Below, one piece after another: positions 7,983-16,715 of a stretch of 64,000 nt of DNA. Below the pieces are notes generated by a model, which did not search any database, was not told the DNA's origin, and worked only from the letters and a program-made list of their open reading frames with translations. Within the stretch, counting starts at the first letter, position 1; the number at the start of each line of letters is the position of its first letter. The DNA comes from CALDTK01 sp045110575 (lineage in GTDB: Bacteria; Bacteroidota; Bacteroidia; Chitinophagales; Saprospiraceae), in contig JBGCGF010000033.1 in NCBI GenBank assembly GCA_045110575.1, forward strand, positions 6,646 to 70,645, in the 5' to 3' direction. Position numbers and translations under genes: made by a program.

Positions 7983-9938
7983 ATGTTTCGATTTTTACCT
8001 TCTACACTGTTAGCCTTCCTTTCAGTTCTTTTAATTCCTACCCTCACCGCCCAAACCTTTGAGGTGGCCGAAGTCACACAGGCTTCTAATGGTGAGGTTT
8101 TTACGCAACGTCTAAGCATTGACGTTTTTGCTGCTCCCGATCTAACGACGGGCTTTACCGAATCAATTGGCGGTCGCTTTTACCTCGTTGGTTCAACGCC
8201 AAGTACAGGTGAAGAGCTCTTTCGATTTAATCGAAGTACTGGCCTTGCCGAACTTGTAGCCGATATCAATCCAGGCACAGGTAGCAGCAATCCGTCTGAC
8301 CTGACGTCATTTGGAGACACCCTTTACTTCGTCGCAACAGCTCCAGGGCTTGGTCGCGAAGTATGGCAGACAGATGGTAGTGCTTCAGGCACGCGCAACC
8401 TTGCTAACATTCAAGGAGGAGCAGGTTCAGCTTTTGATGCTCCAGGCGAAGACTCAGGGATATTAGGGATTGACGCAACAAATCTTTATGTAGCGACGAA
8501 TCAGTCTACTTTTGGAGACTTCTACACTATACGGCGCGCCACTGGCCAGGCCCAACGTGTTGCGCAATCTATTGGGGCTTCTTACGTAGAGCATATTGAG
8601 GGAAGGTCATACCTCGCAACTAGTTTTGGAGGCGCATACCTCATTAACAGCACAAATTTAAGTACGATCGTTCCTAACGGTCAAGGAAGCACAACAGACC
8701 GCTACCGATTTTTCGAGATCGCTGGCACAGAAGCTGTGGTCGTAACCAATGGAGGTGTCATCCTTTTTTATGATGGATCTACCAATTCGTCAACTACGGT
8801 TCAAAATAACGTTAGCCCTCAATTTAACTTCTTTGGCACACGCGGAGGCAGCTATCCTGATGGGACTTATTTCCTAGCACGTGATCCGAATTCTGCAATG
8901 ACCCTCTGGAAGACCGATGGTACGGTAGCAGGCACATTCCCTTTAGATGTAGGCCAAGGAACTTCAAATGTAAGGATCACCGATGGTGTTCAATGGAATG
9001 ACGAGTGGGTATTTAAGAATACTCCAATAGGAGGTACAGCAGGAGTCTATCGTGTTGATCGAGTACGAGATACCACTGAACTTGTATACGGCGCTAGATT
9101 CACTGGTCCTCAAGCCAATTTCGACGGTCGACTACTCATAACTGAAAGTGCTCTTGTGGCGACCTGGGATTCACTTCAGGCGGCTGTTGTACCAGTTGCT
9201 GGGCTACAGAATGTACTCACCGTTGAGGCGACAGCTTATGGAGACTACGTAGACTCCCGTACCAATGATGACCGTGCTTTTATCCTCTATTATGATTGCC
9301 CAGATAATGTCGTACAAATTGACTCTTTTGCAATTTGTCCAGATGCGCAAGTGTCGACGCCTTTTGGCGATCGTGGGACAGGTCTTCACACTTCTGCTGA
9401 AGAGCTACTCTACGCGTGCGACAACATTTCTTCAGTAATAGTTACTGCCATACCTGAGCCTGCATTTGATGTTCAAGCACCAGATACAGTGTTTATAGGC
9501 GATACGATATGGTACTTGGCAAGTGATCCAAGTTTTACTTACGCATGGCCAGATGGAAGTGCTTCCGAAATGTATGAGGTTGTTGCCGACATGGTCGGTC
9601 AATTTGAGATCAATGTCACTGCGACCAACGATTCAGGTTGTACCTCAATCCGCACTGTAACAGTTGTCGTGGTAGAGGTTTCTTCCACGTTCGAAGAGTT
9701 TGAACTCTTAGGAATTAGTCTAGGACCAAATCCAGCCACTAGCCAGAGCTCAATCCATGGTCTACCCGTAGAAGCGACTTGGCGAATAACTGCGATAAAT
9801 GGCGCTACAACTTCTCAATGGCATCAGGCAACAGAAACAATGTTCCTAGCGCACTTTCCAAAGGGACTCTACTTTGTTGAGGTCAAGCTGGTTGATGGAA
9901 GGCAAGCGGTTGTTGGAAAGCTCGTTGTCGCCAAATAG
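7983..9938 (+). CDS. Secreted ELWxxDGT-repeat protein with PKD-like and T9SS sorting domains
   Basis: 651 residues from the ATG at 7983; a TTG at 7953 would only add ten residues before the signal peptide. The signal peptide (about 1-24) ends in TLTAQ. The body (about 40-400) holds repeats of the ELWxxDGT type: GEELFRFNRSTG, GREVWQTDGSASGTRNL and MTLWKTDGTVAGTFPL, which probably form a propeller-like fold. A PKD-like domain follows (about 505-565, including YAWPDGS). The last about 75 residues are a type A T9SS domain (LGPNPATS entry, GLYFVEV, final KLVVAK). It is likely exported across the outer membrane and attached or released there. It stands alone, with a strong terminator after it. Confidence 0.85.
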   Translation: MFRFLPSTLLAFLSVLLIPTLTAQTFEVAEVTQASNGEVFTQRLSIDVFAAPDLTTGFTESIGGRFYLVGSTPSTGEELFRFNRSTGLAELVADINPGTGSSNPSDLTSFGDTLYFVATAPGLGREVWQTDGSASGTRNLANIQGGAGSAFDAPGEDSGILGIDATNLYVATNQSTFGDFYTIRRATGQAQRVAQSIGASYVEHIEGRSYLATSFGGAYLINSTNLSTIVPNGQGSTTDRYRFFEIAGTEAVVVTNGGVILFYDGSTNSSTTVQNNVSPQFNFFGTRGGSYPDGTYFLARDPNSAMTLWKTDGTVAGTFPLDVGQGTSNVRITDGVQWNDEWVFKNTPIGGTAGVYRVDRVRDTTELVYGARFTGPQANFDGRLLITESALVATWDSLQAAVVPVAGLQNVLTVEATAYGDYVDSRTNDDRAFILYYDCPDNVVQIDSFAICPDAQVSTPFGDRGTGLHTSAEELLYACDNISSVIVTAIPEPAFDVQAPDTVFIGDTIWYLASDPSFTYAWPDGSASEMYEVVADMVGQFEINVTATNDSGCTSIRTVTVVVVEVSSTFEEFELLGISLGPNPATSQSSIHGLPVEATWRITAINGATTSQWHQATETMFLAHFPKGLYFVEVKLVDGRQAVVGKLVVAK

Positions 9939-9952
9939 GCTTTTACACTGGT

Positions 9953-9998
9953 GATCGGTACATCGAATGTTAGGTGTACCGATCGCTTCGCTTTTTTA
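9953..9998 (+). terminator. Intrinsic terminator after the ELWxxDGT protein gene
   Basis: Perfect 10-bp inverted repeat GATCGGTACA / TGTACCGATC (9953-9962 and 9975-9984) with a 12-nt loop, followed by a T-run at 9992-9997. It begins 15 bp after the stop codon. Confidence 0.8.
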
Positions 9999-10024
9999 TC
10001 GCATCAAAGTAAAATGCACCGTTT

Positions 10025-10104
10025 AATACGCAACACGTTGCGTATTTGAATGTGAAGTGCTAAGCTGACTAGCAGATTTAATGTGGAATACGCTCCATGT
10101 TGCG
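10025..10104. repeat. Palindrome and partial direct repeat around TTGCGTATT
   Basis: AATACGCAA CACG TTGCGTATT (10025-10046) is a perfect 9-bp inverted repeat with a 4-bp loop. The right half recurs near 10088-10104 (GTTGCGTATTTGATTGTG), again preceded by an AATACG word at 10087 or just before. It could be a small decayed repeat element; no gene is associated. Confidence 0.5.
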
Positions 10105-10604
10105 TATTTGATTGTGGAACACAACCTGTTCATATTTCGACGAATTACAATCACCTCCAAATGTCCACGCCCCAATACCTCGAAGCTGTATAGCTGCGTC
10201 TAATACTAGCCCAGAGTTTACTCGGACGGGCTTCTGAAGTGGATACGTTAAACTACTCGAAACTTCCTTCAACCACGGAGTCCTCTGAGTTCCACGGAGT
10301 AAAAAGCACTGAGCAGGACGGCACCTAGCTCCGTGAATGTCTCTGTGTTCTCCGGGTTCTCCGTGGTTATCAAAGAAATACATTGGGGCATAGTCCATCA
10401 CCGACGACTGCAACGCAGTCGAACAGCTTAGCGTGGGGTCGAACACACAAATGTTGAGTGAAAACAACGAGGTTGATCTTCGGAGGATTTAAGAAGAGCA
10501 GTCAACTTTACAACCTCACGAACGTCGAGAAAAGCCTCTTTAGGCAGCTGCCACTGGCGGGAGCCCCGCACACGTGCGAGGGTCTAGACAAGTCGAACGG
10601 CAGC
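10105..10604. repeat. Gene-free stretch with a CCACGGAG inverted-repeat element
   Basis: No convincing gene lies here. The stretch 10271-10368 begins AACCACGGAG and ends with its exact complement CTCCGTGGTT. Between them are further copies of the same word (TTCCACGGAG near 10290, AGCTCCGTG near 10328), so it can fold into a long imperfect hairpin. Similar CCACGGAG/CTCCGTGG elements are scattered between genes in many bacterial genomes (general knowledge, not checked). Nearer dnaB, 10539-10552 can pair with 10599-10609, which may serve as the dnaB terminator. Confidence 0.55.
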
Positions 10605-13172
10605 CTAAAACATAATCTCCTCATCGTCCGTATTCACACGGCTCTGCAAGGTCACGCTCTCATCCTCAGCACCAAAGCCTGAGCTTGTAAACGGCGAACT
10701 GCCCGGACGGAACGAATCAAAGTCAACCGCGTCCATATTGTCAAACTTGGCTTGGTTGGCAATCCACTTAAGTTGGACATCCTTGAGCTCACCGTGACGG
10801 TTCTTAGCGATGATGATCTTAGCGACTCCTTTCATAGAGTTGCCATCCTCATCCTCGGTGATGTCATAGTACTCCGGACGGTAGATGAAGTTCACCATGT
10901 CCGCATCCTGCTCAATCGCACCCGACTCACGAAGGTCAGACAGCATAGGTCGCTTGTCTCCACCACGTTGCTCCACGGCACGTGAAAGCTGAGAGAGGGC
11001 GATTACTGGTACGTTGATCTCCTTGGCGAGTTGCTTGAGGTTACGTGAGATGGTTGAGATCTCTTGCTCTCGGTTGGTACTCTTACCACCAGCACTACCA
11101 CTCATGAGCTGGAGGTAGTCGATCACGATCATCTGAATGTCGTGCTGCATTTTCAAACGGCGGCACTTGGCGCGCAATTCGAAAATATTGATGGCTGGGG
11201 TATCATCAATAAACAACGGAGCCGCACTCAAGCGCTCGATTCCTTGCTGCAAACGATCCCACTCTTCATCGGTGAGTTGACCTGAACGCATCTGGTGTCC
11301 GCCAACGCCTGCTTCCATACTGAGGAGACGTTGAACGAGCTGTACGTTTGCCATCTCTAGAGAGAAGATCGCGACACCTTTGTTGAAGTCCATCGCCGCG
11401 TTTCGTGCGATAGAAAGCACGAATGCAGTATTGTGCGTTACTGTGCCGTCACCGAGTAGGAATCTACGGTTACCATCAATGGTGAAGCCGTAGTAGTCAT
11501 CAACGCCGTCCTCTTCCAAGGTAAGGGTTGAATTTGTCCAATCTTGATTACTGTTCCAAGGTTGAGCTTGCTTACGCGGAATGCGAACTGGAATCTCGTC
11601 AACATCACCATTGAAGCGCACGCGATAAACGGTGCACTCGTAACCAATAGAAGTGATTTTGGCGATTTTCTCCTTGATCGAAGTACGGTATCCGAGTGTG
11701 TCGCAGAGGTATTTGATCTGCAACGCGAGTCGCTCGCTTTTTTGAACGATTTCGTACGTTTCACCATGGCCAACATTTAAATGACCATCGCTATCAATAA
11801 GACCTGCTAGCATTTGCAAACGAATGCTTCTACTGTTTGAAAGGTATTCTTGAGGAATGTGCTTATTGTTGAGCACACCAAGGTTTCGTAAGTCTGTTTG
11901 AAAGGAGTCAAAACGAGCTCGACCTGTATAACCACGTGTTACCCGATAGCCAGGGCAACGGTCTTGATCAGTGACCGAAACGTTGTCGCCTCGTGTTTTG
12001 GCGAAAGCTGAAATAGCCGCAACAGCCTCTTCATCTTGCGTGTAAATTGTCGCATTTTCAGATTTTCCATCACCAAGCCAAAGGCCTAAAATGTATGGAT
12101 CAACTGAAACGTCTTGGTAATCGAATTCAATTGGAACTTTGAAGCCTTTATGGTCATTTTGCCACTTGTTACTTTTAGCTAGATAGTCCCTTACCTCAAT
12201 GTCCGTGACTGTTCCTCGGGGTTCATGAAGCTTGTCTGCACGTGATTTTCGAACAGTAAGAATATGGCTTTCATTAACGCGGTAGTCCATACCAAACGTC
12301 TGACGGACCCAGTACATCTTTTCACGTCCACGCGCAAGTGATTGTACGGTGCGCGAAGTAGAATCATCTCCCATAAGAAGGTCCCCAACTTGCACATCTT
12401 CAACTGCTTTTACGGTACCGTCATACATGATGACAGGTGTGCCTTTACCCAGGCACTTACCCATTCCCGGTCTCGCCGCCAAAATGATCAAGTCACTTGG
12501 CTGCCAACCGTTGGTCAACTTGTCTAATTCGGTAAAGCCCGTCGGTACACCGGTAAGACCATCGCCAGACTTGGCTTTGATCTCCTCGAGCAACTTGAGG
12601 GCCTTTGGGCCGAGCTCGCCGATACTCTCGACACCACGACTTAGCTTCTCCTCGGTAATCTTGAAGATGCCTTTCTCTGCCTCATCGAGCAAGTCGAAGA
12701 CATCATTGGTCTCATCGTACGCATCGCGCAAAATTTCACTTGACACCTTAATAAGCTCACGTGCAATCGACTTCTGAGCGATGATACGAGCGTGGTACTC
12801 CACGTTGGCAGCCGAACCGACACGATTCGACAACTGTACCAAGCGATACGGTCCGCCGGCCTTGTCCAATTCGCCTGTTTTGCGAAGTTGATCATTGACC
12901 GTAATCAGGTCAATCGCCGTGTTGTTATCAAACAAGGCGAGCATGCAGCGATAGATCGCTTGGTGCCCTTCCGAGTAAAAACTGTCCGGTTGTAGAATAT
13001 CAAGTACGACCGAAATCGCATCCTTGTCTAGCATGATCGCTCCAAGAACGACCTCTTCTACGTCAAGCGCCTGTGGCTGTACTTTGCCATACGCCAATGA
13101 TGGGTCAACCTTGCTGCTGCGGCGCTTCAGGTCGGCGGATGAACCAATACGAGGGGAGGGCTTGTCTGACAT
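10605..13172 (-). CDS. dnaB: Replicative DNA helicase DnaB containing an intein
   Basis: 855 residues from the ATG at 13172; a GTG at 13205 would add 11. The host helicase is about 513 residues, normal for DnaB: an N-terminal DnaG/DnaC-interacting domain (about 35-140), a linker, then a RecA-like ATPase. The Walker A motif ARPGMGK is cut after Lys239 by a 342-residue intein, and the ATPase resumes at TAFVL. Walker B lies in MIVIDYLQLM and the arginine-finger region in NRHGELKDVQL. Active helicase requires protein splicing, since the P-loop is split. It is monocistronic on the minus strand. The 14-mer GTTTTGGCGAAAGC is present inside the intein part. Confidence 0.95.
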   Translation of the reverse strand: MSDKPSPRIGSSADLKRRSSKVDPSLAYGKVQPQALDVEEVVLGAIMLDKDAISVVLDILQPDSFYSEGHQAIYRCMLALFDNNTAIDLITVNDQLRKTGELDKAGGPYRLVQLSNRVGSAANVEYHARIIAQKSIARELIKVSSEILRDAYDETNDVFDLLDEAEKGIFKITEEKLSRGVESIGELGPKALKLLEEIKAKSGDGLTGVPTGFTELDKLTNGWQPSDLIILAARPGMGKCLGKGTPVIMYDGTVKAVEDVQVGDLLMGDDSTSRTVQSLARGREKMYWVRQTFGMDYRVNESHILTVRKSRADKLHEPRGTVTDIEVRDYLAKSNKWQNDHKGFKVPIEFDYQDVSVDPYILGLWLGDGKSENATIYTQDEEAVAAISAFAKTRGDNVSVTDQDRCPGYRVTRGYTGRARFDSFQTDLRNLGVLNNKHIPQEYLSNSRSIRLQMLAGLIDSDGHLNVGHGETYEIVQKSERLALQIKYLCDTLGYRTSIKEKIAKITSIGYECTVYRVRFNGDVDEIPVRIPRKQAQPWNSNQDWTNSTLTLEEDGVDDYYGFTIDGNRRFLLGDGTVTHNTAFVLSIARNAAMDFNKGVAIFSLEMANVQLVQRLLSMEAGVGGHQMRSGQLTDEEWDRLQQGIERLSAAPLFIDDTPAINIFELRAKCRRLKMQHDIQMIVIDYLQLMSGSAGGKSTNREQEISTISRNLKQLAKEINVPVIALSQLSRAVEQRGGDKRPMLSDLRESGAIEQDADMVNFIYRPEYYDITEDEDGNSMKGVAKIIIAKNRHGELKDVQLKWIANQAKFDNMDAVDFDSFRPGSSPFTSSGFGAEDESVTLQSRVNTDDEEIMF
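11430..12455 (-). other. Intein with LAGLIDADG homing endonuclease in DnaB
   Basis: Residues 240-581 of DnaB. It starts with Cys240 (CLGKGTPVIM) directly after the Walker A lysine and ends with VTHN, the usual His-Asn splice end; the first downstream residue is Thr, a valid +1 nucleophile. Two dodecapeptide motifs of a LAGLIDADG endonuclease are intact: LGLWLGDG (about 362-369) and MLAGLIDSDG (454-463). Both the splicing and homing functions therefore look complete. Removing 11430-12455 gives a seamless GK-T Walker A motif. Confidence 0.93.
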
Positions 13173-13539
13173 AGTAGTTGGCTGAGCGTAGGTGAGCGGT
13201 TCCACAAGATACTTGCTAGGAATCTTGCAAAACGATCATCCTTTTAACTCCAACGTCATTTCTCGGTGGGAAGCGTGGGGAGAAGTAGATTAAACCGCTG
13301 TCTCCTTGTCTGATTGCTGAGCATTCCGCTGTTGAAACGTCCTCGCGCTTTGTCCTGCCGAACCACTGGTTCTTAGAAAAAAATAAGAAAGCACCTGCAG
13401 AGCATCTCGCTCGCATCTCTAGTGCCATCCAGTTATGCATCCAGCAGCGTAGCGATCCAGCAACGAAGTGCTCATGCCTCCATCCTGGATAGCGTCCCTA
13501 TGGAAGTCTCACATCCCAAATCTCGCGTCCCACATTCCT
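13173..13539. other. Gene-free stretch between dnaB and the coiled-coil protein gene
   Basis: I see no supported gene in these 367 bp; the short frames have no start context or family match. It holds one member of a palindromic intergenic family, GAACCACTGGTTC at 13360-13372, preceded by TGTCCTG as in another member near 19803. The dnaB promoter should lie within about 13180-13300, but no clear box was seen. Confidence 0.5.
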
Positions 13540-14220
13540 TTAACACTTCCCCTCAGCCAACAATGCCTCAACTGCTTTCACAGCCTCCGTTGCTTGCTCG
13601 AGCTCAGAGCGTGTCTTCTCCTGATCCTTCTCGTTCTCCTTGATCTTCTTCTCTGCTTGCTCGATTGCTTTTTTCGCACGCTCAATGTCACTGAGGTAGC
13701 CTTTGTGGGCGCGCTCCAACTGCGTCAATTCTTTCTCTACTTTGTCTAGACTCTTTTGCTCGACATCAAGATCTTGTTGAATAGACTCGACGCAAAGAAT
13801 TTGACCGTACTCCGTCATCAGCGCATTGAAACGTTCAACATCGCGATCAGCACTCGCACCACTAATGAAGTCTCCACGCTCGCTGATCCAAACGGTTGTC
13901 TTTACAGCCTCGCCTTGCTCTTCAAACATGGCGTAGACGTCAAGTCCATCCTCACCGCCGATGCCGTCAATGAAGATTGCTTCGGTCTTAAATTTCTCAG
14001 GCTTCGAGCGCTTGCTCTTTCCGCCATACTGCTTCATGAGGTCACGCCACACACTTGCGGCCAGCTTGCTATCAGCACCAGCTACTGTCGTAGTCATGCC
14101 ATCGTAAGGGCCAAGACTCATCGATTTTAACTCGAAAGCAACTTTGGTCTGCGCAAACATCATCGTTGAGATGAAGCAAAAAGCGAGAAGTGCGAGGGTG
14201 CGGGTAAGTATCATTTTCAT
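13540..14220 (-). CDS. Exported protein with long C-terminal coiled coil
   Basis: 226 residues from the ATG at 14220, which opens directly into a signal peptide (MKMILTRTLALLAFCF, cleavage near MMFAQ). A globular half (about 25-140) contains EAIFIDGIGGEDGLDVY and is unrecognised. From about 145 to 220 there is an uninterrupted charged heptad pattern (QQDLDVEQKSLDKVEKEL, EQAEKKIKENEKDQEKTR), a strong coiled coil likely to dimerise in the periplasm. No enzyme motif is seen. It is a single gene between dnaB and the aldehyde dehydrogenase, which diverges from it. Confidence 0.75.
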   Translation of the reverse strand: MKMILTRTLALLAFCFISTMMFAQTKVAFELKSMSLGPYDGMTTTVAGADSKLAASVWRDLMKQYGGKSKRSKPEKFKTEAIFIDGIGGEDGLDVYAMFEEQGEAVKTTVWISERGDFISGASADRDVERFNALMTEYGQILCVESIQQDLDVEQKSLDKVEKELTQLERAHKGYLSDIERAKKAIEQAEKKIKENEKDQEKTRSELEQATEAVKAVEALLAEGKC

Positions 14221-14495
14221 AGTCAGTCTTCTTTTAGATAGTCTAGTCTCAAGTCCAGACACTCCAATTTACAGGTTTCAGGTAATCAAGGTTACGAATG
14301 CGATGTTAAACATTGAGCGTGTCTTTCAAATCTCTCTTCGCTAAAAAACCTTGTAGTTGAGCCTGCCTTGCGTTGAAAATACTCGTAACAGCGTTGCTAT
14401 CCTTCCGTTTTTCGTCTTGATCAAACTCATCTACAATTGAATTTCATCAGAACTCGACTCCTAAGACATCCTCTAGCACACTACCTTCCCTCGAC

Positions 14496-15914
14496 GTGAA
14501 TATCAAGGCATACATCAACGGTGAGTGGTTCGAAGAATCAAACACTGAGACGCTCCCCATCTACAATCCTGCCGAGGCGAAAGTCTATGCGCAGCTTCCT
14601 ATCGCTTCCGCTAAAACCGTAGACGCCGCCTATCAGGCAGCCAAAGCGGCTTTCCCAGCATGGTCCAACCTGTCTGCTGCCGAACGAGGCGACTGGATGA
14701 GAAAACTAGCCGACGGGATTGAAGCACGCTTTGAAGAGTTTGTCGCTGCAGAAAGTCGTGATTCTGGCAAACCCTTAGCAGTTAGCCGTACTGTGGACAT
14801 CCCACGTGCAATGACCAACCTGCGGTTCTTTGCCGATGCAGCTACACAATTCTCAAGCGAAAGCCACAGCGCCCTCGGAGGGTCGGTCAACTATACGTTG
14901 CGCCATCCGCTAGGACCGGTTGCTTGTATCTCACCTTGGAACTTGCCGCTCTACCTATTCACGTGGAAGATCGCACCAGCGCTAGCCGTTGGAAACACCG
15001 TCGTCGCCAAGCCTTCGGAGGTTACTCCAATGACGGCGCACCTACTGGCCGATGTGGCCAAGGAGGTCGGTTTTCCGAAAGGAGTACTCAACATCGTACA
15101 CGGCACAGGCCTTCCTACAGGAGAAGCCATCGTTAATCATCCCGACGTTAAGGCCGTCAGCTTTACAGGAGGCACTTCTACAGGAAAGCGTATCGCTCAG
15201 CACTTAGCGCCTCGCTTTGTAAAGTATTCGCTCGAACTCGGCGGTAAGAACCCAGTCCTCGTCTTCCCAGATGCAGACATGGACGCGGCAGTGACGACGA
15301 CGGTTCGCTCAAGCTTCGCCAACTCTGGTCAAATTTGTCTCTGTGGTAGCCGCGTATACATCCACAGCAGTGTCTATGACGCTTTCCGAGATCGACTTGT
15401 AGCTTCCGCCAAAACCCTCGTTGTGGGTCCGCCCGATAGCGATGCAAACATGGGACCTCTCGTCAGCAAACCTCACCGTGACAAGGTTGCTGCTTATGTC
15501 GATCAAGCGCGAAAAGACGGTGCAACCGTCCACGTAGGAGGCACGGAATTACCAAGCGAAGGCTATTACTATCCGCCAACCATCCTTGAAGGCTTAGCCC
15601 ACGATAACGCGTGTTTCCAAGAAGAAATATTTGGTCCGGTGATTACGCTTCATGCCTTCGATACCGAAGAAGAAGCACTCGCCTTAGCCAACGACACAGA
15701 ATACGGCCTAGCTGCAGTGGTTTGGAGTCAAGACATCAAGCGTTGCATGCGCCTCAGCGTAGGACTCAATGCTGGAATCGTCTGGATCAATACCTGGCTC
15801 AACCGTGATCTCCGAACACCTTTTGGCGGCATGAACCAGAGTGGCTTCGGTCGCGAAGGCGGACAAGAGGCCTTGCGCTTTTTCAGCAACGTTAAGAACG
15901 TCTGCATTGGCTAA
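14496..15914 (+). CDS. NAD(P)-dependent aldehyde dehydrogenase
   Basis: 472 residues, the usual family length. The start is a GTG at 14496 (no nearby ATG fits) giving MNIKAYINGEW. Seen: the cofactor-binding FTGGTSTGKRIA loop (about 224-235), the general-base glutamate in LELGGKNP (about 250) and the nucleophilic cysteine in NSGQICLCGSR (about 282-286). Family knowledge: it oxidises an aldehyde to the acid with NAD(P). The closest subgroup appears to be 2-hydroxymuconic/aminomuconic semialdehyde dehydrogenases, but the substrate is not certain. It converges with an FCD-type regulator. It carries one-mismatch and two-mismatch 14-mer copies at 15402 and 14605. Confidence 0.9.
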   Translation: MNIKAYINGEWFEESNTETLPIYNPAEAKVYAQLPIASAKTVDAAYQAAKAAFPAWSNLSAAERGDWMRKLADGIEARFEEFVAAESRDSGKPLAVSRTVDIPRAMTNLRFFADAATQFSSESHSALGGSVNYTLRHPLGPVACISPWNLPLYLFTWKIAPALAVGNTVVAKPSEVTPMTAHLLADVAKEVGFPKGVLNIVHGTGLPTGEAIVNHPDVKAVSFTGGTSTGKRIAQHLAPRFVKYSLELGGKNPVLVFPDADMDAAVTTTVRSSFANSGQICLCGSRVYIHSSVYDAFRDRLVASAKTLVVGPPDSDANMGPLVSKPHRDKVAAYVDQARKDGATVHVGGTELPSEGYYYPPTILEGLAHDNACFQEEIFGPVITLHAFDTEEEALALANDTEYGLAAVVWSQDIKRCMRLSVGLNAGIVWINTWLNRDLRTPFGGMNQSGFGREGGQEALRFFSNVKNVCIG

Positions 15915-15950
15915 GCGCCTGTCTTGGAAATCCTACTTCTAAGGCACGCT

Positions 15951-16571
15951 CTAAAACGCTAGCTTAATCGCCAGCCAATCTTGCCGTAGTGCCTCAATGG
16001 CGCCTTCACGATCGCTGTTCTCAAGTCTGCTGATAATGCGCTTGTGCGTACCTATGATCTGCTGTGTGTGCTCATCGCTTGAGAAGTAATCGCTCATGTA
16101 GAAGTAGAGACGCACCTTCATCTCAAAGAGTAAGTTTCCTATGTGAGATCCATCAAAGAAACGGGTCAGTTCTTTGTGAAAATCGAGGTCAGTAAGGAAG
16201 CGTTCAGAAGGAGTAATGGCATCGCTTATCGCTTCATTGGCGTTGGTCAGCGAGCGGATATTCAGCTGGCCTGGAGGGGCCGCTAAGATTGCCTGTGACT
16301 CCAGTCCAATGATTGCTTGTAAGAGTTTATTCGCCTCCTCTTTGTCTAGTCTTGCCAGATGAAATCCACGTTTTGGCTCGACCTTTACCAGGCCACTATG
16401 ACTGAGTTGCGCCATGGCTTCTCGCAATGGAGTGACGGAGCAATCCAATCGCTTTGCGAAAAAGGGGAGGTTCAGTCGATCGCCAGGAAGAATGTATCCC
16501 GAGGTGATTAGAAACTCCAAGATGTAAGCGCGAGCAGTATCTCGGGTTACTAATGATTGATTTACAGGCAT
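15951..16571 (-). CDS. GntR-family regulator, FadR/FCD subgroup
   Basis: 206 residues from the ATG at 16571; a TTG five codons upstream is less likely. An N-terminal winged helix-turn-helix (about 10-75, with LDCSVTPLREAMAQLSHSGL) is followed by an all-helical FCD ligand domain (about 85-205). The FCD domain shows the usual acidic and histidine positions for a metal-bound acid ligand (DLDFHKEL, GTHKRI). Such proteins generally repress genes for organic or amino acid use. It lies divergent from the PLP sulfur enzyme and convergent with the aldehyde dehydrogenase, so either may be its target. Confidence 0.88.
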   Translation of the reverse strand: MPVNQSLVTRDTARAYILEFLITSGYILPGDRLNLPFFAKRLDCSVTPLREAMAQLSHSGLVKVEPKRGFHLARLDKEEANKLLQAIIGLESQAILAAPPGQLNIRSLTNANEAISDAITPSERFLTDLDFHKELTRFFDGSHIGNLLFEMKVRLYFYMSDYFSSDEHTQQIIGTHKRIISRLENSDREGAIEALRQDWLAIKLAF

Positions 16572-16715
16572 ATGGCTATCGAGCAAATGGTGTGGTCCTT
16601 TCGTATACGATTACGCTATGCTGTTTGTTTTCTTTTCTGGGCTCTACTTTACCACAGTTCAACTGACATCATGCAGTAGCAACTCTATTGCATGAACAGG
16701 GTTAACTAAAATACT

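Noticed and set aside
10078..10467. 129-residue minus-strand frame over the CCACGGAG element
   Set aside because: It runs through inverted repeats and has no recognisable protein features.
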